From: Rhodothermales bacterium
GTDB lineage: Bacteria > Bacteroidota > Rhodothermia > Rhodothermales > Bin80
Length of the DNA stretch: 64,000 bases
Assembly: GCA_028278205.1 (NCBI GenBank)
Contig: JANQES010000041.1
Span: 21,669-85,668, forward strand
Direction: 5' to 3'
Part shown: positions 41,039 to 54,706 of the stretch, one piece after another
Position numbering within the stretch: position 1 is the first letter of the stretch
Layout: each line of letters starts with the position of its first letter
Program-made: the position numbers and the translations under genes
Notes under the pieces: model-generated
Databases searched by the model: none
Seen by the model: the letters and a program-made list of their open reading frames with translations, nothing else
Told to the model about the DNA's origin: nothing

Positions 41039-41069
41039 GGCTTGCCTTTGGTAGCTCTTTGCTTGTTAA

Positions 41070-41224
41070 ATCGGGTAATGCTGTTTCCCGGCATCGCCCG
41101 GCGAAGACACGAGCGTAGCGACTGACGAAGTAATCACGGGGCTGTGTAATGGAAGGCCTTTGGCCTTTCTCAGGGCGCCGAAGGCGTCCTTGAACGATGA
41201 GCCCGGCGCTTTAGGGCCGGGCGG
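41070..41224. repeat. Family I multi-hairpin element, copy 1
   Basis: ATCGGGTAAT ... CGCCCGGCGAAGACACGAGC ... CTGACGAAGTAATCACGGGG, then hairpins GGAAGGCC-TTT-GGCCTTTC, GGCGCCGAAGGCGTCC and GCCCGGCGCTTTAGGGCCGG. It begins nine bases past the stop of the minus-strand apbE-like gene. Copy 2 is at 62356-62504. Confidence 0.85.
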
Positions 41225-41232
41225 TGCTTACG

Positions 41233-42042
41233 CTAAATCCACCCCATCTCCATCGAACGATCCGCGCGCTCCAGAACAAAACGGGTGGCTTTTTCCTCGC
41301 CCATTGCCAGCAAGGCCGTGGTCAACACTTCGGCTTGCAACGCCGTGGGGGAGACCATCCAGCACGCTGCCAGATCGGTGACGGCGCGGTGTTCGCGCGG
41401 ATTGACGATATCTGAAGGGTGGCTATCACCGGCAGAAACGGTGGCTGAGTAGGAAAATCCCTGGTTGCATAAAGCCCGGCTGCACAGCACCGTCTCGGCA
41501 TCGAGATAATGAGGGATATCGACGATCCATGGACTGCCGTCTTCTTTGCTGCCCAGCGCGAGGATGGAACTGGTGCCGCTCTGAAGAAAGGCCGACTCGA
41601 TGCCGTAAGAAGCGAGCATCCCGGCTATGCGGTCGAGGGTATAGCCTTTACCGTAGCCGCCGAGATCGAGTTCGACATCCGGTGTGGTGAAGTGGATGGT
41701 TCGGGCTTCGGGGTCGAGTTCGAAGGGTGGCGGCGGCGGTGAAGCGTGTTTTGGCCGGTTTGATCCGAACGCGATATCAAAGTAGCCGTCGGTAAAGGCA
41801 GACCACGCCAGGCAATCCTGAAGCACGTCGAATAACTCGATCTCGACACGGACGGGCCTTTCATGCGCTTCGCGGTTTACCCGCGCGATCTCAGCGCGTG
41901 GATCGTGCCGGGACATCATCAGTTCGAGCCGGTCGACTTCTGCCCAGAGTTGAAAAGCGACGGATCGTAGGAGGGCTTCATCGTCTCCGCACAACCACAT
42001 CTCAAGCCGGGTTGCCATGGCGGTATGGACGAAGTGCCTCAT
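41233..42042 (-). CDS. Divergent ApbE-like FAD:protein FMN transferase
   Basis: A 269-residue protein. MATRLEMWL, LMMSRHDPRAEIARVN, the LDLGGYGKGYTLD motif and SDIVNPREH correspond to the ApbE family, which moves FMN from FAD to a Thr of exported redox proteins. Two usually conserved sites differ: NxGG is read as LQSGTSS, and the metal-binding Asp of the ADxLSTA motif is Glu (AEVLTTA). There is no visible signal peptide. The start overlaps the upstream FAD-oxidoreductase stop by four bases (ATGA), so expression is coupled. No FMN_bind-type target with an obvious acceptor motif is encoded nearby. Confidence 0.82.
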   Translation of the reverse strand: MRHFVHTAMATRLEMWLCGDDEALLRSVAFQLWAEVDRLELMMSRHDPRAEIARVNREAHERPVRVEIELFDVLQDCLAWSAFTDGYFDIAFGSNRPKHASPPPPPFELDPEARTIHFTTPDVELDLGGYGKGYTLDRIAGMLASYGIESAFLQSGTSSILALGSKEDGSPWIVDIPHYLDAETVLCSRALCNQGFSYSATVSAGDSHPSDIVNPREHRAVTDLAACWMVSPTALQAEVLTTALLAMGEEKATRFVLERADRSMEMGWI

Positions 42043-44000
42043 GCGTAGCAGCGAATTTCGTAGACACGCGCTTCAGGATCGCCGTTGGTGGCGGTAATCA
42101 TCAAGCGCAGCGCATTCGTCGAGACGGCGTCGAACGAATGCCGGCACAGACGCTGGTGATTATCGGTAACCGAGGCAACCGTTTTCCAGCTTCCATCGGC
42201 TTTTTTCGCCTGGAGCGCGTAATCGCGCACGGTTTCCGGCTGGGCGGCCCGGATCATATGTTGATTGTGTCCATCCGCCGACGTCAGGGTCAATTCCCGC
42301 TGAAATCCGGAATCGAACGTGATCTGGACGTGCCGGATCGATTGTTCTTGCGGCCAGGTCAGGGCAATCCAGGCGCCGTCGTCGTCCATGGGCGCTACCC
42401 AGCGGTGGGCGTACGTATCGGGCACATCTCGGACCCATCCGTCAATCACATTCGACGCCTTCGTGCCTCGGCTCTCGGCAGAGGCGGAGACAGCGGCGGA
42501 GCGGGCGAGGTCAGTATTGTCTTTATTTTTTCGATTTTTGATGGTCTGATCGTCGCGGAGAAGCTGGACCTGAAGTTCGGCCAGCCGTTTTTTGTCTTTG
42601 TAGAGTTGACGCGGCGTGAGCTTGTAGCGCGCGCAAAAAGCGGCGGCGGTGCCGGCGGCCTGCCCCATCACCGCGCACGTAGCCATCACCCGCGTCGAGG
42701 TGAAAGCGACGTGGCTGCAACTGGCATTTCTGCCGGCCATGAACATATTCGACAGGTCTTTGCTGTATAAAGATCGCAAGGGAATGTTGTAGACTTCGGG
42801 CAGCGCGATGCTCACGAAGGGCTTCTTGTCGTAGTCGTCAAAGCCGCCGGGCGGGTGTTCGTCCAGGCCCCAGCCGCCGATGGCAACCGCGTCTTCGAAG
42901 TCGCTGTTGAGGCCCATCAGATCCTGTTGGGTGAGGATGTGATCGCCTTCGATGCGGCGGCTCTCGCGTTTGCCCGGCACCATGCCCACCCAGTTCAACG
43001 CCCAGGTCTCGGCGCTCGGAAATTCTCCGCTGTTTTTGATGTAATCCCAGACGCCCGTGACGATAGCCAGCAGTTCATGGCGGATGGTCTTGTTATCCTG
43101 GATCGTGTTGAGCTTGCCGCCCCATTCGATCCACCAATAGCCATATTCCCAACTGCCGATCTCGCGATGTTTTAAATGTTTGGCTTCGATCTTTCGCGCC
43201 CACGCCGGGGCTTTATAGGGCATCGGTTTGCCGTGATCCTGCGCGGTGAAAAGGATGCTGCTGCCGAGGGTTTCGGGTCCCGGCTTTTCCCAGGCCAGCG
43301 GTTCTTGAAACGCCTCGCGCGACTCATGGCCCCAGCGAATCGTCGCGCCGGCTTCCAGGGCCAGCCGTCCGTCTCCCGTGCAATCGGCGAAGAGGTCGGC
43401 TTTGATGCGATAGAGCGTTTCTGTTTTATCACATCGCGCCATCACCCGCTGGATTGCTCCGTCTTTCACGTCGGCGGCGTACAACGCCGTATCCAGAAAA
43501 AGGGTGATGTTGGGCTCGCTGGTGACTTTGTCGTACAGCAGCAAATCCCACAATTCCCAACACCGCTGTGGGTTGTTGACGGCGTCGTCGAGGCGCAATT
43601 CTTCGATGAGGCCGCCTTCCCGCCAACCCGGACGGCCCCGATGCATGTTGGCGCCGACGATGTGCATCTTGACTTCGCTGCTCGAATTGCCACCCAACCG
43701 TGATCGGTCCTGGACGAGGATGACACGCGCTCCGTTTCGCGCAGCAGCCAACGCCGCGCACACGCCGGACGGGCCGCCGCCGGCTATAAAAAAATCGCAC
43801 GTCAGGTCCACGAGCCGCATGTTGGGCTCGCCCTCGAATCGGACGTCGGTCCCGGTGGGCCGTGCCGGTTCTTGAACGATCTGGACGTCCTCAGCGGGCG
43901 GCGTCTCGTCATCGAGGATGACAGCCAGCGAGTAGGCCGGCGCCACCACGGATGCCTGAAGAAATTCTCGGCGATTGAAGGGCTTAAAACGGTCGGACAT
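42039..44000 (-). CDS. Tat-exported FAD-dependent oxidoreductase with C-terminal beta domain
   Basis: A 653-residue protein. RREFLQASVVAPAYSLAV is a Tat signal; DFFIAGGGPSGVCAALAAAR is the FAD-binding GxGxxG region; LADCTGDG-like (here DLFADCTGDGRLALEAGA) and the late GRNASCSHVAF segment match the FAD-dependent oxidoreductase family (FAD_oxidored) common in Bacteroidota and Planctomycetota sugar-degradation loci. The last 150 residues look like a discoidin-type beta-sandwich. First gene of the FADox-apbE-Gfo/Idh run; an exported oxidation of a carbohydrate is plausible. Confidence 0.9.
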   Translation of the reverse strand: MSDRFKPFNRREFLQASVVAPAYSLAVILDDETPPAEDVQIVQEPARPTGTDVRFEGEPNMRLVDLTCDFFIAGGGPSGVCAALAAARNGARVILVQDRSRLGGNSSSEVKMHIVGANMHRGRPGWREGGLIEELRLDDAVNNPQRCWELWDLLLYDKVTSEPNITLFLDTALYAADVKDGAIQRVMARCDKTETLYRIKADLFADCTGDGRLALEAGATIRWGHESREAFQEPLAWEKPGPETLGSSILFTAQDHGKPMPYKAPAWARKIEAKHLKHREIGSWEYGYWWIEWGGKLNTIQDNKTIRHELLAIVTGVWDYIKNSGEFPSAETWALNWVGMVPGKRESRRIEGDHILTQQDLMGLNSDFEDAVAIGGWGLDEHPPGGFDDYDKKPFVSIALPEVYNIPLRSLYSKDLSNMFMAGRNASCSHVAFTSTRVMATCAVMGQAAGTAAAFCARYKLTPRQLYKDKKRLAELQVQLLRDDQTIKNRKNKDNTDLARSAAVSASAESRGTKASNVIDGWVRDVPDTYAHRWVAPMDDDGAWIALTWPQEQSIRHVQITFDSGFQRELTLTSADGHNQHMIRAAQPETVRDYALQAKKADGSWKTVASVTDNHQRLCRHSFDAVSTNALRLMITATNGDPEARVYEIRCYA

Positions 44001-44082
44001 GGGACTGGCACCGGCTAGATGAAGAGACTTGAAAATACGATGAGGCTTCTCTTAATTCAATCAACATAAACCACGGACCGTT

Positions 44083-45165
44083 ATGGACATCCTGCCGGAG
44101 TGGGCGCCTAACGTCCATCCGATGCTCGTGCATTTTCCCATCGCGCTGCTGTGCGCAGCGGTGTTGCTCGATGCTGTCGCGCTGGCTGCGCGGAAGCAGG
44201 CGGGCCTGCGTATTGCGGCGGTGCTCGTCTACGTGCTGGGCGCGGTGGGCGCGCTGGCGAGCTACCTGACTGGAAAAAACGCCGCCGATGCTTTCTTGCT
44301 CTCCGGCGCCGCCAACACGGCGCTGACCGACCATGCCGACTGGGCGACGATTACGGTCTGGTTCTTCGGCATCTACGCGCTCGTACGGCTGGCGGTGTTG
44401 TGGTGGGATCGGGACGGGAAAAAAGTGGTGGTCTGGGTGCCGCTTTTGCTCATCGGCGCGGGCGGGTTGTTTCTGATTTATGAGACCGCCGAGCACGGCG
44501 CGCAAATGGTCTTCGAGCACGGCGTCGGGGTGAAGGCGGTGGGGGAATTGGAAGCGCAGGTGGCGCAGCAAAAGATCGAACTGGACAAGACACGGGCGCA
44601 GGCCGCCGGCCCGGAGATCGACGACGATGGCTCGTGGCGATGGACGCCGGGCGCCTATGCCGCCGAAGCTTTCCACGAAGCCTTCACCTGGATGGCGGGC
44701 GACATCGCCGTTCTGCGCGCGGAAGCAAGGCCCGATGACGAGCAAGGTCACGTCCTCGCCCTCGAAGCCGCGGGCACTCCGGCGCTTTTTGTTCTCGATC
44801 AACCCCTGCGCAGCCTCCAGGCCGACCTCGCGCTCAACCTCGACGATTTCGACGGCGCGCTCCAGATCGTTCATCACGTGCAGGATTCGATCAATTATCT
44901 CTTTACCGAGATCGAAGGCGGCGCGATGCGGCAGGGCCGGGTGCAAAACGGTCAGCCCGGCATCATGGATGAGAAAGCGTTCGCCGGGCAGGGATGGCAG
45001 CAACTCCGCGTCGTGGCGGACCGGACGCACTTCCGCGCTTATGCCGGCGGCACGCTCATCACCCACGGCCACGGCCCCGAACCCGCACCCGGCCTGGTCG
45101 GGCTGCGCCTCGACGGCACTGGCATCGTCCTCGTCGGGCGCATCGAGGTGCAATCGTTGCGATGA
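44083..45165 (+). CDS. DUF2231 membrane protein fused to a LamG-like domain
   Basis: A 360-residue protein. The N-terminal half has NVHPMLVHFPIALL (the HP-x-HFP motif of DUF2231) and four membrane segments to about residue 145. After a short coiled coil (residues 150-175) an extracytoplasmic domain of about 185 residues follows with GQGWQQLRVVADRTHFRAYA, as in concanavalin-like/LamG or 3-keto-disaccharide hydrolase folds. It diverges from the FAD-oxidoreductase gene; a shared role in periplasmic redox is speculative. Confidence 0.8.
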   Translation: MDILPEWAPNVHPMLVHFPIALLCAAVLLDAVALAARKQAGLRIAAVLVYVLGAVGALASYLTGKNAADAFLLSGAANTALTDHADWATITVWFFGIYALVRLAVLWWDRDGKKVVVWVPLLLIGAGGLFLIYETAEHGAQMVFEHGVGVKAVGELEAQVAQQKIELDKTRAQAAGPEIDDDGSWRWTPGAYAAEAFHEAFTWMAGDIAVLRAEARPDDEQGHVLALEAAGTPALFVLDQPLRSLQADLALNLDDFDGALQIVHHVQDSINYLFTEIEGGAMRQGRVQNGQPGIMDEKAFAGQGWQQLRVVADRTHFRAYAGGTLITHGHGPEPAPGLVGLRLDGTGIVLVGRIEVQSLR

Positions 45166-45206
45166 TGGTGCTTTGTGTCTGATTTGTCTTCAGGGCGCGC
45201 TTTTCA

Positions 45207-45370
45207 AGTCCCGTAGGGACGACCTGTTTGTAGAAAACTTCCCCAAGATGAGCCCCGTAGGGGCGGCCTGTTCAACACGGATGCGGTGGATTCCTTTGAA
45301 CAGGTCGCTCCTACGGAGCTTGTTATTTTTTTCAAACTTTATACTACAAATAGGTCGCCCCTACGGGGTT
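45207..45370. repeat. Family C nested palindrome, copy 2
   Basis: Same four-module order as copy 1: CCCGTAGGGACGACCTGTTT, GCCCCGTAGGGGCGGCCTGT, GGTCGCTCCTACGGAGCTT, AGGTCGCCCCTACGGGG. Fills most of the 45166-45496 gap; a single ACCAAGAACAAAGCACGAAG arm of another family (see 61528) follows at 45430. Confidence 0.88.
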
Positions 45371-45496
45371 TCTCCAACCATACAGTTTGCCAACACACTG
45401 CAGAACACTTCCCCGTGAAAAAATCAGGTACCAAGAACAAAGCACGAAGAACGACATCCTATCATCTCGACGTTCTTTCATTCCACGCAGAAAATC

Positions 45497-45883
45497 ATGA
45501 GCTACTATTTCGCCAAAACCACCGGCCTGGGCTTCGACGAGGCTATCGAACGCGTCACCGACGTGCTGAAGGAGGAGGGCTTCGGCATCTTGACGGAGAT
45601 CGACGTGCAGGCTACGTTTAAAAAGAAGCTGGACGTGGACGTGCCGCCGTATCGCATTCTGGGCGCGTGTAATCCCCACTTTGCCTATCAGGCGTTGCAG
45701 GCCGAAGACTTGATCGGGACGATGTTGCCGTGCAACGTCATCGTTCGCGATGCCGGTCAGGGCCAGGTGGAGATCGCCGCCGTCGATCCTATCGCCTCGA
45801 TGCAGGCTGTCGAGAACGAACAACTCGCCGGCATCGCGCAGGAAGTGCGCAGCCGCCTCCAACGCGCCGTCGAACTGGTCTAA
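45497..45883 (+). CDS. DUF302-family protein
   Basis: A 128-residue protein: GFDEAIERVTDVLKEEGFGI, TEIDVQATFKKKL and YRILGACNPHFAYQALQAED are the DUF302 hallmarks, ending in MLPCNVIV. The fold is an alpha/beta dimer; the family often occurs near metal or redox genes. Function unknown. A family A repeat begins one base after the TAA stop. Confidence 0.93.
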   Translation: MSYYFAKTTGLGFDEAIERVTDVLKEEGFGILTEIDVQATFKKKLDVDVPPYRILGACNPHFAYQALQAEDLIGTMLPCNVIVRDAGQGQVEIAAVDPIASMQAVENEQLAGIAQEVRSRLQRAVELV

Positions 45884-45884
45884 T

Positions 45885-46093
45885 GCAACCGCAGATGAGA
45901 GCAGATGGGCGCGGATAGACGCAGATGGGGCAGCGTTTTGGTTGGGGATAGCGGGTAATCCGTTGGTGAACTATCTTTGTTCATCCGCCCATCAGCGGCT
46001 GCATTATCAACAACCATCTGTGTCCATCCGCGCCCATCAGCGGTTGCATTATCAACAACCATCTGTGTCCATCCGCGCCCATCAGCGGTTGCA
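45885..46093. repeat. Family A element, copy 3 (expanded)
   Basis: Left arm GCAACCGCAGATGAGAGCAG; the right arm has a unit of about 47 bases (from CATTATCAACAACC to CCATCAGCGGTTG) repeated in tandem. Begins one base after the stop of the DUF302 gene and ends six bases before the TTG start of the methyltransferase. Confidence 0.88.
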
Positions 46094-46098
46094 AGCCT

Positions 46099-46944
46099 TT
46101 GATCTACCCGAAACGCACGAGAACCAGCCCGGACGTGGCGCGGCATTACGACGAGCTTGACGTGTTTTACCGGGAGATCTGGGGCGAGCACGTCCATCAC
46201 GGCCTGTGGCGCACGGGTGCGGAGACACCGGAGGTGGCCGTGCTGCAACTCATCGATCACGTCGCTGAGCAGGCGCAGCTTCAGCCGGACGACGCGGTCT
46301 GCGACGTCGGGGCCGGCTACGGCGCCACGGCCCGGCATCTGGCCCGGCACTACGACGCGCGCGTGACGGCCCTGACGATCTCGCCGGCGCAGTACGAATA
46401 CGCCCGCTCCCGCGAGCCGGACGCCGCCAACCCGACCTATCTCCTCCGCGATTGGCTCGCCAACGACTTGCCGCCCGAGGCGTTCGACGCCGCCGTCTCC
46501 ATCGAATGCATCTCGCACGTGCCGGACAAGCAGCGCTTTTTCGACGAGGCGTTTCGGGTGTTGCGGCCCGGCGGGCGGCTGGTCTTTTGCGCCTGGCTGG
46601 CGCCCGCAGCGCCCTCGCCGCGCGAAGTGCGCCACGTGCTCGAACCCATCTGCCGCGAAGGCCAACTCCCCAGCCTCGCCGACGCCTCTGAATACCAGAC
46701 AATGATGACCACCGCCGGCTTCGCGCTTGACGGTTTCGAAGACCTCAGCCTTCAGGTGCGCCGTACGTGGTCTATCTGCATCCGCCGCGTCTTCGCAGGG
46801 CTTTTCCGAGACCGACGCTATGTTCGCTATCTCTTCGACGGCACCCGCCACAACCGTCTCTTTGCGCTGACGCTCTTGCGGCTCTGGCTGGGCTTCCGCA
46901 CGGGCGCTTTTCAATACGGCCTTTTTACGGCGCACAAGCCGTGA
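46099..46944 (+). CDS. Class I SAM-dependent methyltransferase
   Basis: A 281-residue protein. VCDVGAGYGATARHLA is motif I (SAM binding), followed by TALTISPAQYEYA and FDAAVSIECISHVPDKQRFF, and LRPGGRLVFC. The N-terminal HYDELDVFYREIWGEHVHHG and overall layout resemble the gamma-tocopherol/UbiE-like and sarcosine methyltransferases, so a small-molecule acceptor is likely. I find no ATG before motif I; the best start is TTG 46099, which sits at the very edge of the family A repeat, so the native start may have been altered by the insertion. Confidence 0.85.
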   Translation: MIYPKRTRTSPDVARHYDELDVFYREIWGEHVHHGLWRTGAETPEVAVLQLIDHVAEQAQLQPDDAVCDVGAGYGATARHLARHYDARVTALTISPAQYEYARSREPDAANPTYLLRDWLANDLPPEAFDAAVSIECISHVPDKQRFFDEAFRVLRPGGRLVFCAWLAPAAPSPREVRHVLEPICREGQLPSLADASEYQTMMTTAGFALDGFEDLSLQVRRTWSICIRRVFAGLFRDRRYVRYLFDGTRHNRLFALTLLRLWLGFRTGAFQYGLFTAHKP

Positions 46945-46973
46945 ATCAGTAATCGCCCACTGCGTTATTGCTA

Positions 46974-46996
46974 TTCCCCCTTCCGAAGGGGGACTT
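46974..46996. repeat. Family D fragment
   Basis: ATTCCCCCTTCCGAAGGGGG only, followed by ACTTTCGGTT as after copy 1 at 35431. It is a solo outer palindrome, possibly a deletion remnant, in the 46945-47279 gap. Confidence 0.65.
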
Positions 46997-47141
46997 TCGG
47001 TTTTGCCAGTATCGAGGTGATGAATCAAACTTCGTCAAAAACTGCCGGCTGTGACAGGATGGCAGAGCCGCTGGAACTGGTACGCTTTTCGAATCCAGAC
47101 GGGAGCAGACCACCGGGGCGAGAATCCTGTCATTCTTGCGG

Positions 47142-47237
47142 AGTGTTTTGGTGTTCTGGTGTTTGAGTGTTTTAGTTGGTCCATGTAAAAAGAACTAAAA
47201 CACGAGAACACTATAACACTCAAACACCAAAAACACC
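47142..47237. repeat. Inverted element GTGTTTTAGTTG, copy 1
   Basis: Left arm GTGTTCTGGTGTTTGAGTGT, right arm GAACACTATAACACTCAAAC, ending ACACCAAAAACACC. Made of GTGTTTTAGT-type words and their complements. It lies 40 bases before clpB. Copy 2 is at 61038-61125. Confidence 0.8.
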
Positions 47238-47279
47238 GGTGTTTCGGGAATTGAAAGCGTATCGACATCGAAATCGACT

Positions 47280-49913
<2,634 letters not shown>

Positions 49914-49940
49914 CGGGATGTGTTGTTGGGTTGGATTAGA

Positions 49941-49978
49941 GAAAAGCCGCCGTGCCCTGCGGGGTGCGGTGGCTTTTC
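49941..49978. terminator. Terminator of clpB
   Basis: AAAAGCCGCCGTGCCC, loop TGC, GGGGTGCGGTGGCTTTT: a long near-perfect stem ending in TTTT, 28 bases beyond the clpB stop. Confidence 0.88.
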
Positions 49979-50016
49979 CCTTGGCGTGTGATTGCGGCAG
50001 GGCCGCCAGGGTTTAC

Positions 50017-50172
50017 GTTCCCGGGCAGAGCGCGGGAACGAGCGGAGGGATAGCAATCAATCTCTTTTAAAGCTCGTCACGATGCTCTGCCTCGTGACGC
50101 AATACCGGACGGCTCTGCCGTCCATTTGGCAGAGCCACCGGGGTATGCGTTCCCGGGCAGAGCGCGGGAATG
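50017..50172. repeat. Directly repeated hairpin GTTCCCGGGCAGAGCGCGGGAA
   Basis: Two direct copies of GTTCCCGGGCAGAGCGCGGG at 50017 and 50149, each a small hairpin, flank GCTCGTCACGATGCTCTGCC and GGACGGCTCTGCCGTCC hairpins. It lies between clpB and the convergent kinase gene. Confidence 0.75.
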
Positions 50173-50183
50173 GGCAGGAATTG

Positions 50184-52895
<2,712 letters not shown>

Positions 52896-52926
52896 CACGA
52901 GCGGCCAGGTTACTGAGCCATATCTA

Positions 52927-52976
52927 CGTGCCGTAAAATAACGCGTTCACGTACGGTAAAATAACGCGTTCACGTG
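52927..52976. promoter_or_regulatory. 23-base direct repeats upstream of the kinase gene
   Basis: Two units containing CGGTAAAATAACGCGTTCAC at 52927-52949 and 52950-52972, followed by the first bases of a third. They sit 32 bases before the kinase start codon. The regular 23-base spacing (about two helical turns) and position suggest an activator site or tandem promoter elements; equally they might be a small tandem duplication. Confidence 0.5.
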
Positions 52977-53085
52977 ATTTGTTCGCGCCGGGCAAAGCAT
53001 TAGCTTGGTGCAAGGAGAAGACGAACGTTGGATTTTGGATTTCGGCTGTTCTTTCCCAGCACCCGATCCGCACTATCCACCGGTA

Positions 53086-53652
53086 TCAGTTATTCCGGAT
53101 CTCGCGCAAGAGCCAGGCGCGCGCCCATTGCCAGTCGCGTTTGACGGTGGCCGGCGAGAGGCCCAGCACCGTCGCGGTCTCCTCAATCGTCAGCCCGGCA
53201 AAAAACCGGCACTCGACGACCTCGCTTTGCCGGGGGTTGATCTCTTTGAGGCGCTTGAGCGCCGCGTCGAGGGCAATCAGGTCGTCGGCTTCTTTTTCGG
53301 TGACGGCCAGGGCTTCTTCGAAGGCGACGCGCTGCTGGTCGCCGCCGCGTTTTTGCCGCTTTTTGGCTTTGGCATGGTCGAGCAGGATGTAGCGCATCGC
53401 CTGCGCCGCGACGCGCAGGAAATGCTTCCGGCTCTCCAGGTCGAGCTGCGTGCCGCCGGCCAGGCGGAGGTAGGCTTCGTGGACGAGCGCGGTCGTGTTG
53501 AGCGTCTCTTCGCCCTGCCAGTTGATTCGTTGACGGTGCGCCATGTCGCGAAGCTGGCCATAGACGAGGGGTAACAACTCGTCCATGGCTTCACGATGGC
53601 CGTTGCTCAACTTCTGGAGCAGCAGCGTCACCTCATGCGCGGGGTCTTGCAT
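53086..53652 (-). CDS. ECF-type sigma factor paired with the kinase gene
   Basis: A 188-residue sigma factor of the TIGR02999/Sig-70_X6 type: GEETLNTTALVHEAYLRL in region 2, HAKAKKRQKRGG basic segment, and NPRQSEVVECRFFAGLTIEE with LGLSPATVKRDWQWARAWL in region 4. Members of this group have no dedicated anti-sigma and are typically adjacent to serine/threonine kinases, as here (190 bases). It may be controlled by phosphorylation; that is inference. Confidence 0.92.
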   Translation of the reverse strand: MQDPAHEVTLLLQKLSNGHREAMDELLPLVYGQLRDMAHRQRINWQGEETLNTTALVHEAYLRLAGGTQLDLESRKHFLRVAAQAMRYILLDHAKAKKRQKRGGDQQRVAFEEALAVTEKEADDLIALDAALKRLKEINPRQSEVVECRFFAGLTIEETATVLGLSPATVKRDWQWARAWLLREIRNN

Positions 53653-54005
53653 AGTGGGGCGTGAAATACAGGTGAGGACGGGGTGGGGTGTGGGTCTGCC
53701 TGCTTTCCTGATATCCCTAAACTAAACGGATTTATCGGCTACATCAAAAAAAAACGTCCAATAGTGGCAAAAAGTGGAACCCGGACGTTTGCACAGGCCG
53801 GAATGCTCACCCCGGCGACCGTCGCTGCCTTTGCTCGTCGTGCATGACCCATTTCATGGTTGAATGTCGATTTAATCTATGAAAGGGATGCACAATTGCC
53901 GGGAGGCGTTCGGCGCTTGAAGACCCCCTGACGATGACATTGCTTCGATGAAAGAAAGCTTTTTTGAAAGGCCGTCAAGCGCCATAATTCTAAACCATTA
54001 GAGAG
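53653..54005. other. 353-base gap between divergent sigma-factor genes
   Basis: I see no reading frame, hairpin or repeat family member of note. It must carry the promoters of both sigma-factor genes; AT-rich stretches occur near 53735-53770 and 53945-54000. Confidence 0.5.
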
Positions 54006-54641
54006 ATGACTTTCAGCACGATTTCTGAAGTGGCCAACCTGCTACCCTTCCACCTCGACGACATCGAGCAGGTCAACGATACCTTTACGCGCTGGCGACA
54101 AAACAAAGCCGACGCTGACAAACACCTCGTCGATATCTGGACGTATTGTTACGTCTATCGATATTTCCTGGTGAAATTCACCGCCTCGGAGGCGCACAAA
54201 TATCTGGCCTTCGACCGGCTCGTGGCGACGGCTTTTGCCGACGTGTTGCGCAATATCCGCCGTGTTCGCCAGCCCGAGTGTTACGCCGGATGGGTCAGCA
54301 CGATTTGCAGAAACACCTTCGTCAATCATCTCCGCGCGCAACGCAACACGGTCTCAATCGAACAGGACCTTATGGTGCCGCTTGTCGAAGAGCCTGCCGT
54401 ATCCTCAGCCAGCGATGCCTCCGTCTTGCATCACTCGATCTGCCAGGCCATCGACGCCTTGCCCGCCTTCCTGCGCGACGTGGCCCGGATGCGGCTGTTG
54501 GAAAATCGCTCGTACAGGGCCATCCAGGATGCCACCGGCAAGCCGCTGCCCACACTCCGCACCTACGTAAACCGGGCGATCGATCACTTGCGCAAAAACA
54601 CCACGCTGCAAGCGCTGCTCCAGGAGATTCGCGACAATTGA
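54006..54641 (+). CDS. Sigma-70-like transcription factor
   Basis: A 211-residue protein. The central part (FDRLVATAFADVLRNIRRV, YAGWVSTICRNTFVNHLRAQ) corresponds to sigma region 2, and MRLLENRSYRAIQDATGKPL followed by TLRTYVNRAIDHLRKN to region 4. The N-terminal 45 residues are not typical of short ECFs. No anti-sigma gene is adjacent. It ends ten bases before a GTGAAACGTGAG repeat. Confidence 0.82.
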   Translation: MTFSTISEVANLLPFHLDDIEQVNDTFTRWRQNKADADKHLVDIWTYCYVYRYFLVKFTASEAHKYLAFDRLVATAFADVLRNIRRVRQPECYAGWVSTICRNTFVNHLRAQRNTVSIEQDLMVPLVEEPAVSSASDASVLHHSICQAIDALPAFLRDVARMRLLENRSYRAIQDATGKPLPTLRTYVNRAIDHLRKNTTLQALLQEIRDN

Positions 54642-54650
54642 GGGAGAGGC

Positions 54651-54706
54651 GTGAAACGTGAGGATGCTGGTAGAGAGGTTTTAAGGGGCACCCTCACGTT
54701 TCACGA
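54651..54706. repeat. Inverted element GTGAAACGTGAGG, copy 1
   Basis: GTGAAACGTGAGGATG and ACCCTCACGTTTCAC form the arms around GGTAGAGAGGTTTTAAGGGG. It lies between convergent genes and its right arm encodes the last residues (R-E-T-stop) of the isomerase. Confidence 0.8.

Noticed and set aside
47035..47268. 77-codon minus-strand frame before clpB
   Set aside because: Made largely of the GTGTTTTAGT repeat element translated; no sign of a real gene.
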